This document shows, one piece after another, positions 33,648-42,215 of a stretch of DNA of 64,000 nucleotides. Position 1 is the first letter of the stretch. Every line of letters begins with the position of its first letter. Below the pieces are notes generated by a model that saw only the letters and a program-made list of their open reading frames with translations, made no database searches and was not told the DNA's origin. Origin of the DNA: Candidatus Riflebacteria bacterium HGW-Riflebacteria-2 (lineage in GTDB: Bacteria; Muiribacteriota; Ozemobacteria; Ozemobacterales; Ozemobacteraceae); NCBI GenBank assembly GCA_002839435.1, contig PGYA01000009.1, positions 1 through 64,000 of the forward strand. The letters run 5' to 3'. Both the position numbers and the translations under genes were made by a program.

Positions 33648-36317
33648 ATGTCACAGAATTCCAGTTCTGAAGCTCTTCCTAAGGCCTATGATCCCGCGAT
33701 AGTAGAAAACTCAATCTACCAGAAATGGGAGGACAGTCGCTGTTTTGTTGCTGATCCAGAGAGTGATCGCAAAAAATACTGCATTGTCATACCGCCGCCC
33801 AACGTTACCGGCATGCTTACCATGGGGCATGTCCTCAATAACACGCTGCAGGATATTCTCATCCGTCATCAACGCATGCTGGGCCGCGAGGCCCTCTGGT
33901 TGCCCGGCACCGATCACGCCGGCATCGCCACTCAGAACGTCGTCGAAAAGGCGCTTGCCAAAGAAAAGCTTTCGCGTCATGATCTCGGCCGCGAAAAATT
34001 TCTTGAGCGTGTCTGGAGCTGGAAAGAAAAATACGGCGGCATCATTCTCAGTCAGTTGAAAAAGCTCGGCTGCTCATGCGACTGGGAACGCGAACGCTTC
34101 ACCATGGATGAAGGCTTAAGCACTGCGGTTCAGCGCAGCTTTATCAAACTTTATCAGGATGGCCTCATCTACAAGGGCAAATACATCATTAACTGGTGTC
34201 CGCGTTGTCGAACCGCCCTCTCTGACGAAGAAAAAATCCCAGAAGATACCAACGGCAGTCTCTGGTATGTCAAGTATCCGCGCAAAGATGGCAAAGGGCA
34301 CGTCGTAGTCGCTACCACCAGGCCTGAAACAATGCTTGGCGACGTCGCCGTTGCAGTTAACCCGCATGATGAGCGCTATGCTGATCTCATCGGCCAAACC
34401 CTGATTTTGCCATTTGTAAATCGCGAAATTCCCGTGCTTGTCGATGATTTTGTTGATAAGGCCTTCGGAACTGGCGCGGTAAAGATAACACCGGCACATG
34501 ACCCCAACGACTTCGAAATGGGGCGCCGCCATAACCTCGACCAAATCATCGTAATGGATGAGGGTGGGGTGATGAACGAACTGGCCGGCAAGTTCAATGG
34601 CATGGAGCGCTTTGCCGCGCGCAAGGCTATTGTCGAAGAACTCGAAGAACTTGGTCTGCTCGAAAAAATTGAAGATCACCAGCTTGCCGTTGGCCACTGC
34701 GAACGCTGCAAGACTGTAATCGAGCCATACCTCTCGGACCAGTGGTTCGTTAAGATGAAACCTCTGGCAGAAAAGGCTATCGAGGCGGTTAAGAGCGGCA
34801 AATTGCGCTTTACTCCCAGCCGCTGGCTCGGAGTCTACCTGCACTGGATGGAAAATATCAGAGACTGGTGTATCAGTCGCCAGTTGTGGTGGGGTCACCG
34901 TATTCCCGCCTATACCTGCGGTACATGCCGGCATGTCATGGTCGCCTCTGATTGCCCCGACAAGTGTGATAAGTGCGGCGCCACCCAGGGTATCACTCAG
35001 GACGAAGACGTTCTCGATACCTGGTTCTCCTCGTGGCTCTGGCCTTTCTCGACCATGGGCTGGCCTGAACAGACTGAAACCCTGCGCCGCTTCTACCCGA
35101 CCGACACTCTGGTCACCGGCCCCGATATCATCTTCTTCTGGGTCGCCAGAATGGTAATGGCCGGCTACTACTTTGTTGGCGAATGCCCTTTCCATGATGT
35201 TTACTTTACCAGTATCGTCAGAGATATGAAGGGCCGCAAGATGAGTAAGTCGCTCGGCAATTCACCCGACCCGCTCGAAATTATCGGCAAATACGGCGCT
35301 GATGCGCTTCGCTATACCGTTATTTCGTTGGCTCCAGTCGGTCAGGATATCAGGTTTGCTGAAAACAAGGTCGAAATCGGTCGTAACTTTGCCAACAAGC
35401 TTTGGAACGCCTCGCGTTTCGTAATGATGAATCTTGCCGATGCCGAATGTTCGATAACTGCCGGCTTGCCAGAAGTATCACGTCTCAGCCCCATTGACAA
35501 CTGGGTTGTATCCCGCATGAACTACGCGATTGATCAGGTTAACGCCAATCTCGCTGAAGGCCAGTTCCGTTTTAACGACGCGCTCAAGGTTGCCTACGAG
35601 TTTATCTGGAACGATTTCTGTGACTGGTATATCGAAATGTGCAAACCGGTGCTTTTCGGCAAGGATGCCGAGCGCAAGGCTGTAACGCTGCAGGTCCTTG
35701 TCAGCTGCCTCGATGGCGCGCTGCGCATTCTGCACCCGTTTATGCCTTTTGTTACCGAAGAAATCTGGCAGAAGCTGCCGGGCAGCGAAGGCTTTCTCAT
35801 GCAGGCCGCCTTCCCGGTCGCTGATGCAGCGAGAGTCAATGTTCCACTCGAACAGGAAATCGGCGAACTTATGGAAGCCGTGCGCGTGATCCGTAACCTG
35901 CGCGCTTCCGCTAATATTTCTCCCGCCAAAAAGATCACAATCAGAGTTGTTAAGAATGACAAGACCAGTGAAGCCTTTATCAATCATGCCGACATGATTC
36001 GTTCTCTTGCTGGCATCGAAAGCCTTACTCTGGTAGATGGCAAACCTTCCGGTCATCTTGTCAGCCTGATGGGTTCCTGTGAAATCTGTCTGGACCTCGC
36101 CGGCCTGATCGACGTTCCGGTAGAGCTTGCCCGTGTCGATAACGAACTGGGCAAAATCGAAAAAGAAATGGCTAAAATCTCGGTTAAGCTTGATAACGCT
36201 GATTTTGTCAGCAAGGCACCGGCTGAGGTGGTAGATAAGATTCGTGACGGCATCGATGCCTATCAGCAGCAGATTGCCAAACTCAAGGAATATCAGAAAG
36301 AACTCAGGAGCATCTGA
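33648..36317 (+). CDS. valS: Valyl-tRNA synthetase
   Basis: Charges tRNA-Val. The 889 residues have the standard class Ia plan: PPPNVTGMLTMGHVLN near 50-65 (the HIGH site reads TMGH), the editing domain with TTRPETMLGD near 222, WWGHRIPAY and a zinc-knuckle-like Cys cluster near 425-445, KMSKS near 530 in GRKMSKSLGN, the anticodon-binding helical domain, and the C-terminal tRNA-arm coiled coil. tyrS starts two bases after the stop, so the pair is coupled. It follows the coiled-coil gene by 25 bases with no promoter between. Confidence 0.97.
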   Translation: MSQNSSSEALPKAYDPAIVENSIYQKWEDSRCFVADPESDRKKYCIVIPPPNVTGMLTMGHVLNNTLQDILIRHQRMLGREALWLPGTDHAGIATQNVVEKALAKEKLSRHDLGREKFLERVWSWKEKYGGIILSQLKKLGCSCDWERERFTMDEGLSTAVQRSFIKLYQDGLIYKGKYIINWCPRCRTALSDEEKIPEDTNGSLWYVKYPRKDGKGHVVVATTRPETMLGDVAVAVNPHDERYADLIGQTLILPFVNREIPVLVDDFVDKAFGTGAVKITPAHDPNDFEMGRRHNLDQIIVMDEGGVMNELAGKFNGMERFAARKAIVEELEELGLLEKIEDHQLAVGHCERCKTVIEPYLSDQWFVKMKPLAEKAIEAVKSGKLRFTPSRWLGVYLHWMENIRDWCISRQLWWGHRIPAYTCGTCRHVMVASDCPDKCDKCGATQGITQDEDVLDTWFSSWLWPFSTMGWPEQTETLRRFYPTDTLVTGPDIIFFWVARMVMAGYYFVGECPFHDVYFTSIVRDMKGRKMSKSLGNSPDPLEIIGKYGADALRYTVISLAPVGQDIRFAENKVEIGRNFANKLWNASRFVMMNLADAECSITAGLPEVSRLSPIDNWVVSRMNYAIDQVNANLAEGQFRFNDALKVAYEFIWNDFCDWYIEMCKPVLFGKDAERKAVTLQVLVSCLDGALRILHPFMPFVTEEIWQKLPGSEGFLMQAAFPVADAARVNVPLEQEIGELMEAVRVIRNLRASANISPAKKITIRVVKNDKTSEAFINHADMIRSLAGIESLTLVDGKPSGHLVSLMGSCEICLDLAGLIDVPVELARVDNELGKIEKEMAKISVKLDNADFVSKAPAEVVDKIRDGIDAYQQQIAKLKEYQKELRSI

Positions 36318-36319
36318 AA

Positions 36320-37546
36320 GTGAAATTCAGCGCAACCCCTCAGGAACAGCTCGAAATCGTGGCAACCGGTGCCGCTGATATTGTCTCGCGTGACGAACTG
36401 CTCAAAAAATTCGAAAAGTCTTATAATACCGGCACTCCGCTGGTGATAAAATTCGGCGCGGACCCATCTGCGCCAGATATTCATCTCGGCCATACCGTAG
36501 TAATCCAGAAACTTCGCCAGTTTCAGGCGCTCGGTCATCAGGTGGTATTTCTGATCGGTGACTTCACTGGCCGCATTGGTGATCCCACCGGCAAGAAAAA
36601 GACCCGACCGGCCCTCTCCGAAGAAGAGATCATGGCCAATGCCGAGACTTATAAAAACCAGATTGGCAAAATACTCGATCTCGACAAGATCCAGGTCGTA
36701 TTCAACTCTGACTGGCTTGGCAAAATGACCTTTACCGATGTTCTTAAACTTTGCGGCCAATATACTGTTGCCCGCATGCTTGAGCGCGACGATTTTTCGA
36801 ACCGATTCAAGAATCAGATTCCGATCAGCGTGGTCGAGTTCATGTATCCACTGATGCAGGGCTACGATTCAGTTGCGTTGAAGTCTGACGTAGAGTTGGG
36901 TGGTGTCGATCAGACCTTCAACCTGTTGGTTGGCCGTGAATTGCAGCGTTCTTACGGTCAGGCCCCGCAGGTTACCCTGACCATGCCAATTCTCGAAGGG
37001 CTCGATGGCAAGGAAAAAATGTCGAAAAGTCTTGGTAACTACGTTGGAATCAATGAAGCACCTGGCCAGATATATGGTAAACTCATGTCGATTCCAGACG
37101 AACTGATGATGAAATACTATGAGCTGTTGACCAGCCTCAGTCTGACTGAGCTCAAATCAATAAGAGACCGGATTCTACAGGAACCCAAGGTGATAAAGAT
37201 GCACCTGGCCCGTCAGATTACCGCCCAGTATCATGGCGACGAAGCTGGCGCAGCTGCTGAAGCGGAATTTGAAAAAATGTTCGGCAAATCAGGCGATGGC
37301 ATGCCTGACGAGATCGAAGAACTTGAACTGCCTGTCCCGACCGGAGGTCTGCCGCTTATGCGGCTGCTGACCCTTGGCGGTCTCGCCGAAAGCGGTGGCG
37401 AAGCAAGGCGTCTGCTGCAGCAGGGCGGGATCAAGATCGACCAGGAAAAGGTCACAGATGGCCAGCAAATGTTCATGGCCGGCTCTTCATTCATTGTGCA
37501 GGCTGGCAAAAGAAAATTCAAGAAACTCACTCTCAGGCCTGAATAA
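36320..37546 (+). CDS. tyrS: Tyrosyl-tRNA synthetase
   Basis: Charges tRNA-Tyr. The 408 residues include the class Ic core with GADPSAPDIHLGH (HIGH site HLGH, near residue 52), the GDFTGRIGDPTG block, GGVDQTFNLLVGRELQ, and the KMSKS loop near 228, followed by the C-terminal S4-type RNA-binding domain (TLGGLAESGGEARRLLQQGGIKID). These features place it with the TyrRS-2 (TyrZ-like) branch rather than the E. coli type. The start is GTG at 36320, with AGGAG nine bases upstream, inside the end of valS. Confidence 0.96.
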   Translation: MKFSATPQEQLEIVATGAADIVSRDELLKKFEKSYNTGTPLVIKFGADPSAPDIHLGHTVVIQKLRQFQALGHQVVFLIGDFTGRIGDPTGKKKTRPALSEEEIMANAETYKNQIGKILDLDKIQVVFNSDWLGKMTFTDVLKLCGQYTVARMLERDDFSNRFKNQIPISVVEFMYPLMQGYDSVALKSDVELGGVDQTFNLLVGRELQRSYGQAPQVTLTMPILEGLDGKEKMSKSLGNYVGINEAPGQIYGKLMSIPDELMMKYYELLTSLSLTELKSIRDRILQEPKVIKMHLARQITAQYHGDEAGAAAEAEFEKMFGKSGDGMPDEIEELELPVPTGGLPLMRLLTLGGLAESGGEARRLLQQGGIKIDQEKVTDGQQMFMAGSSFIVQAGKRKFKKLTLRPE

Positions 37547-37576
37547 AGGTCTGACCGCATTTAATAAGGAGACAAT

Positions 37577-39493
37577 ATGTCACAGATGATTCAGCTTAAG
37601 CTTCCTGATGGAAAAATTATTGAGCTGGAGTCAGGCGCAACCGTTATGGATGCCGCCGCCAAAATCGGGCCGGGGCTGGCCAAAGCCGCTCTCGCCGGCA
37701 AAATTAATGGTGAAGTCACTGATCTGCGCACGCCTCTGACCAGCTCAGCCGATCTTGAGATCGTAACTTCGAAATCGCCAGAGGCCAGCGATGTCTGCCG
37801 CCATTCAATGGCTCATATCATGGCGGAAGCGGTGCTCAAGATGTTCCCTGACGCGCAGTTCGGCATCGGGCCGGCCATAGAAACCGGTTTTTACTATGAC
37901 TTCAAACTGCCGCGCGCTTTGACTGTCGAAGATCTCGAGGCCATCGAAAAAGAGATGGAAGCTGGCATCAAGGCCAAATCTCCATTCATCAGAAAAGAGC
38001 TGAGCAAAGAAGAAGCGATCAAATACTTCAGCGAAACCAATCAGCCTTTCAAGGTTGAATTGATCAATGAACTTGGCGATCAGACTATCACTACTTTCTC
38101 ACATGGTGGATTCACCGATCTCTGCCGTGGCCCGCACGTTCAGGATTCCGGCGCGGTCAAGCATTTCAAATTACTCAGCGTAGCCGGCGCCTACTGGCGT
38201 GGCGACGAAAAACGCCCGATGCTGCAGCGTGTTTACGGCACAGCGTTCAGCAGCAAAGAAGAACTCAAAGAACATCTCGAACGCCTTGAAGAAGCTAAAA
38301 AGCGCGATCATCGCAAACTTGGCAAAGAACTCGACCTCTACTCGATTCACGAAGAAGTTGGTCCCGGGCTTGTTTTCTGGCATCCTAAGGGCGCCAGAAT
38401 CAGGCACGAGATCGAAACTTTCTGGAAAGATCAGCACTATAAACATGGTTACGAGTTAATTAATACACCACACATTGGCCAGAAGTGGCTCTGGGAAACC
38501 AGCGGACATCTAGATTTCTATAAAGACTCAATGTACAGTCCAATGGAAATCGATGGTGCCGATTACTTTATCAAGCCGATGAACTGTCCGTTTCATATCA
38601 TGATCTACAAATCGCAGATGCGCTCTTATCGCGATCTGCCGTTGCGCTGGGCCGAGCTAGGCACTGTTTATCGCTATGAAAAAAGCGGCGTATTACATGG
38701 ACTGATGCGGGTGCGCGGTTTTACTCAGGATGACGCACACATTATCTGCACGCCCGAACAGATCGAAGATGAAATTCGCGAGGTTCTGCGTTTCAGTCTC
38801 GGCATCTGGAAAGCCTTTGAGTTCAAAGAGGTCAAGGCATATCTGGCAACCCGCCCTGAAAAGGCTGTCGGCGAAGAATCGCGTTGGGCCACAGCTATAG
38901 ATTCTCTGCGCAAAGCCGTAGCGGCAGAAGGTCTTGCCTGTGAAGTCGATGACGGTGGTGGCGCTTTTTACGGTCCGAAAATCGACCTCAAGGTAAAAGA
39001 CGCTATCGGGCGTGAATGGCAGGTTACTACCATTCAGTTCGATTTCAATCTACCAGAACGTTTTGACATGACCTATGTCGGGGCTGACGGACAGCGACAT
39101 CGCCCTTATATGGTTCATCGTGCCCTGCTCGGCTCGATCGAACGCTTTTTCGGCGTTCTGATAGAGCATCACAGTGGTGCCATGCCGGTCTGGTTGGCGC
39201 CGGTGCAGGCAGTTGTCATGCCGATTACCGAAAAACATCATGATTATGCGCGCAAGGTTGTTGCTGCGATGAAGTTGCATGATATTCGCTGTGAGCTTGA
39301 CAACCGCAACGACAAGATTGGTTATCGCATTCGCAACGCCCAGATGCAGAAGATTCCGTTTATGCTGATTCTCGGCGATAACGAGGCAGATGAAGGCAAG
39401 ATCACTGTGCGCCTGCGCAATGGCGAGAACCTGACCGGAATTGCCCTCGAAGATTTTATCAGGGAGCAGGAATGGAAAAAACTGTCAATCTGA
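37577..39493 (+). CDS. thrS: Threonyl-tRNA synthetase
   Basis: Charges tRNA-Thr. The 638 residues have the full bacterial plan: an N-terminal TGS domain (about 5-65), an editing domain with the HSMAHIMAEAV and GGFTDLCRGPH zinc/editing motifs, the class II core with motif 2 (RWAELGTVYRYEKSGVLHGLMRVRGF), the zinc ligand in MNCPFH, motif 3 (LGSIERFFGVLIEH) and the C-terminal anticodon domain. Translation starts after AAGGAGA, 30 bases after tyrS. The next small gene overlaps its 3' end by 22 bases. There is no sign of T-box or operator-type leader control in front of it. Confidence 0.97.
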   Translation: MSQMIQLKLPDGKIIELESGATVMDAAAKIGPGLAKAALAGKINGEVTDLRTPLTSSADLEIVTSKSPEASDVCRHSMAHIMAEAVLKMFPDAQFGIGPAIETGFYYDFKLPRALTVEDLEAIEKEMEAGIKAKSPFIRKELSKEEAIKYFSETNQPFKVELINELGDQTITTFSHGGFTDLCRGPHVQDSGAVKHFKLLSVAGAYWRGDEKRPMLQRVYGTAFSSKEELKEHLERLEEAKKRDHRKLGKELDLYSIHEEVGPGLVFWHPKGARIRHEIETFWKDQHYKHGYELINTPHIGQKWLWETSGHLDFYKDSMYSPMEIDGADYFIKPMNCPFHIMIYKSQMRSYRDLPLRWAELGTVYRYEKSGVLHGLMRVRGFTQDDAHIICTPEQIEDEIREVLRFSLGIWKAFEFKEVKAYLATRPEKAVGEESRWATAIDSLRKAVAAEGLACEVDDGGGAFYGPKIDLKVKDAIGREWQVTTIQFDFNLPERFDMTYVGADGQRHRPYMVHRALLGSIERFFGVLIEHHSGAMPVWLAPVQAVVMPITEKHHDYARKVVAAMKLHDIRCELDNRNDKIGYRIRNAQMQKIPFMLILGDNEADEGKITVRLRNGENLTGIALEDFIREQEWKKLSI

Positions 39494-39825
39494 GCTTAAG
39501 AGACGTTGGTGATCTGATTTTTCGCATAACGCAACGTTATCTGTTTCGCAAAAACGAGGATCTCGGCCTGGATGTGACGCTTCAGACCAGTCCTCTACAG
39601 GAAACCATGATTCTGCGTCTGCTCGACGAGACGCGTCTTCTCGTCAAGACTTTTCCGCACAAGAATTATTCCAATGAGCTGGTTTACCGCATTGAAGTAT
39701 ACAAAACACGTGAGGGCGACATGCGCGGCAACAAGATTGCCTTTCTCGAGGCATCGCAACACGATGGCGCGGTAGATGAGATTCATCGTTTCGTTCAGAG
39801 CTACCTGGCGCAGCTCGGTTTCTAA
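39472..39825 (+). CDS. Small protein of unknown function
   Basis: A 117-residue cytoplasmic protein that I do not recognise. It is mixed alpha/beta, with a predicted amphipathic N-terminal helix (LRDVGDLIFRITQRYLF), three strands and a C-terminal helix. Its start lies inside the end of thrS (22-base overlap) with GGGAG/CAGGA as ribosome site, so it is translationally coupled to thrS. It precedes the DUF3006-like gene. Confidence 0.75.
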   Translation: MEKTVNLSLRDVGDLIFRITQRYLFRKNEDLGLDVTLQTSPLQETMILRLLDETRLLVKTFPHKNYSNELVYRIEVYKTREGDMRGNKIAFLEASQHDGAVDEIHRFVQSYLAQLGF

Positions 39826-39846
39826 CATTCATCCAAGGAGGCATAT

Positions 39847-40026
39847 ATGCAGGCAGTAGTAGATTCAAGGCACGGTGATTATTTCCGCTGTCTTCTCGAA
39901 AATGGCGATGTAATCAACGTCTACAAGAATGAATTGAGTGACGAAATAGGTATCGGTGACATCGTTAAAGTCAGTTTCGTCAAGGACAACGAAGCCAGCG
40001 CAAGACAGCGGGAACTGATGAAATAA
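39847..40026 (+). CDS. DUF3006-like small protein
   Basis: A 59-residue protein preceded by a perfect AAGGAGG at good spacing. It resembles the DUF3006 family in plan: a VVDSRHGDYFRCLLENGD opening strand pair, a ...ELSDEIGIGDIVKV middle and a charged C-terminal tail, EASARQRELMK. The family is tiny, beta-rich and of unknown function, sometimes found beside hydrolases or helicases. Here it sits between the thrS-overlapping gene and a TPR membrane protein. Confidence 0.75.
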   Translation: MQAVVDSRHGDYFRCLLENGDVINVYKNELSDEIGIGDIVKVSFVKDNEASARQRELMK

Positions 40027-40046
40027 GCCCCTTTTGGGAGGGAATT

Positions 40047-42107
40047 TTGCTTAAGAGGATTGCTCTTCTCTGCCTGTTCCTCGTTGCTTTCGCTCCGACA
40101 ATCGGTGCGACGGAGGATGAGGCTGTTCTTCTCAAAAAGTCTCAGCTGCTGGTTCAGAAGGCACAGAGATACGAGCAGAAGGGCGAAATCGAAGATGCGG
40201 TAGCCTTTTACGAAGAGGCTTACAACACTTATCCGAAGAATATTCTTCCGCTGATGCTGTGGGGGAAAACTCTGGTCAAGGTCGGTATGTATGATCGCGC
40301 TTCTGAGCTTCTCGGGCAGATTCCAATAGAAAAACTGCCGCCGGCCGGCCAGTCAGAAGTTCATCTTCTTATGGGCAGAATCGCGATAGCGCGGGGCTCG
40401 GTCGAAGATGCCGCTTCGGCTTATTCGCGGTCTTTAAAGGCATCTGAAAAGAATGATGTCGCCCGGGTTCGTCTGGCCATGGTCAATCAGCTGCTGGGAA
40501 TGAGCAGTCGCGCCGACGAGCTTCTGCGTGACTATGATAATTTCGCCGGGCTTGCCATGCCAGAGCTTAGACTGGCGTTGATGATCGATCTCGAACTGGC
40601 AAACTTTGGTCGAGCCATGTATACCAGCGCTGAGATGTCACGCCTGTTATCGCGTTCTGGCGGTGAAGAAGGTGGCGGAGTTTTATCTGGTATCCTTTGT
40701 ACTGCTCCGGCCATATTCATCACTTGTCTGCCGCTTGGTCTGAGTTATGTGCTTTGCGCCCTTTATTTTGCAGTTCTTTTTGCCGGACTTCTACTGCTTG
40801 CGACCAGACTGACAGCGCCCTCAGCCGTCTGGCAAAATGTTTTGTTTGTCGTTCTCGGGGTAGTTTCTGTTGTTACTGCGCAGGTTTTTATGAAGCATGA
40901 TTTCTACGTTGCAATTCTACAGGATGACTTCTCTCTTTTCGATTCTCTCTGGATTATTCCCCGGATGCTTGTCGGCGGTCATTTTGTCGCTATTGCACTG
41001 TTTGCTGTTTTTCCGGCATTTCTGCTTTTACCGGCAGCCCAGAAGCCCAAGCGCCATGAGCTCTTCGGCATCTGGTTTTTCTGCTGGTTTTTCATGGCCT
41101 TCGTGCTTGTTTTTCAGAGCCGAATCGCTTTTGGCAGCAGAATGACCCTCATGGCTGTGACCTTTTTGCTGTCTGCTTTTACATCTTTTTTCATGCCGCT
41201 CGGCCGGTTCGTGATATTCAAGATCACATCTTTGCTCGGATATGGTGAATTTGCTTCCGTAAGTCATCAGGATCTTCGGGCCTCTGGCGGAATCAGCTTC
41301 ACTGATGCAAAGATACTAGAAACAAAAGCCTGGAAACTTATCGACAAGGACGAATACGGTGAAGCTATTATGGCTGCCCGCAAGGTTCTTGGCAGTTATG
41401 ACCGCCAGACCTTTCCGATGCTGTGGAAAGCCTATATATTTGCTCTGATAGCCGGAGAAGATTATCTGGAAGCCCAGCAGCAGCTTGCTGAATTTCTTGA
41501 GGTATTCAAAAAGCACAATGCTTTTGAGTCAGGGCAGTTGTATGAGGCCTTCCTTAAAGTGCGCAAGGGGGATTTTGGCGGTGCGCTCAAGATTATCAGA
41601 GGATTGCCTGAACACAGGGTCAAGAGTTTCTCGCCAGATGAAAACGCTCTTTCGTTGCTTATTCTCGGCCGCTGTGCTCTTTCTTGCGGTGAAAACGTTC
41701 AGGCGCACATCGAACTTGTTAAAGCCTTTAACAGTGCCAGAATGCCTTTGATAAAGGCAGAAGCCCTGACCGAAGTGGCTGAGCTCGATTTTAACCTTAA
41801 ATCGAAAGATGCTCTGGCTAAGCTTAAAGACAAGCTTTCGTCAATTTCAGGCGGGGCATTGGTGGCTTCTTACAAGGATGTTATCTTATCAATCCTGGCG
41901 CAGTCTGATAACCAGCCTGCCGAAGCACTGAAGCTGGCCGAGAAAGCCTCTAGCGGTAAAATCAGGAACAGCCGGGCGTTTGCCTGGTATGGGCATCTGC
42001 TCTGTCTTGCCGGAGAGTTTTCCCGGGCCGAAGAATTGCTGACAAAAATGGCGCCTGACAGTCAGGATGCCAGCCGATTGATGTCTGAGGTTACTTCTTC
42101 CTCTTGA
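40047..42107 (+). CDS. Membrane TPR protein
   Basis: A 686-residue protein starting at TTG 40047 after GGGAGG. It has a signal peptide (cleavage near IGATED), then periplasmic TPRs (about 25-190). Five or six hydrophobic helices follow (about 215-400, with short loops such as AVFMKHDFYVAIL and the AAQKPKRHEL turn), and a second helical/TPR block runs from about 425 to the end. This TPR-membrane-TPR sandwich resembles other scaffold proteins in the window. No enzymatic motif is visible. It closes the synthetase run and probably shares its transcript. Confidence 0.75.
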   Translation: MLKRIALLCLFLVAFAPTIGATEDEAVLLKKSQLLVQKAQRYEQKGEIEDAVAFYEEAYNTYPKNILPLMLWGKTLVKVGMYDRASELLGQIPIEKLPPAGQSEVHLLMGRIAIARGSVEDAASAYSRSLKASEKNDVARVRLAMVNQLLGMSSRADELLRDYDNFAGLAMPELRLALMIDLELANFGRAMYTSAEMSRLLSRSGGEEGGGVLSGILCTAPAIFITCLPLGLSYVLCALYFAVLFAGLLLLATRLTAPSAVWQNVLFVVLGVVSVVTAQVFMKHDFYVAILQDDFSLFDSLWIIPRMLVGGHFVAIALFAVFPAFLLLPAAQKPKRHELFGIWFFCWFFMAFVLVFQSRIAFGSRMTLMAVTFLLSAFTSFFMPLGRFVIFKITSLLGYGEFASVSHQDLRASGGISFTDAKILETKAWKLIDKDEYGEAIMAARKVLGSYDRQTFPMLWKAYIFALIAGEDYLEAQQQLAEFLEVFKKHNAFESGQLYEAFLKVRKGDFGGALKIIRGLPEHRVKSFSPDENALSLLILGRCALSCGENVQAHIELVKAFNSARMPLIKAEALTEVAELDFNLKSKDALAKLKDKLSSISGGALVASYKDVILSILAQSDNQPAEALKLAEKASSGKIRNSRAFAWYGHLLCLAGEFSRAEELLTKMAPDSQDASRLMSEVTSSS

Positions 42108-42215
42108 ATTTATCGGCAATTCATGCCAGAATCAATTCATAGTCTGTCAATTAAAGCTTCCCGATGGATCATTGGTGACAGGCCGCAAGATTGATTTAAC
42201 TGCAATGGTGGCAAA

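Noticed and set aside
34116..35195. 359-codon minus-strand ORF opposite valS
   Set aside because: It is a shadow of valS codon bias; the valS frame holds all the catalytic motifs.
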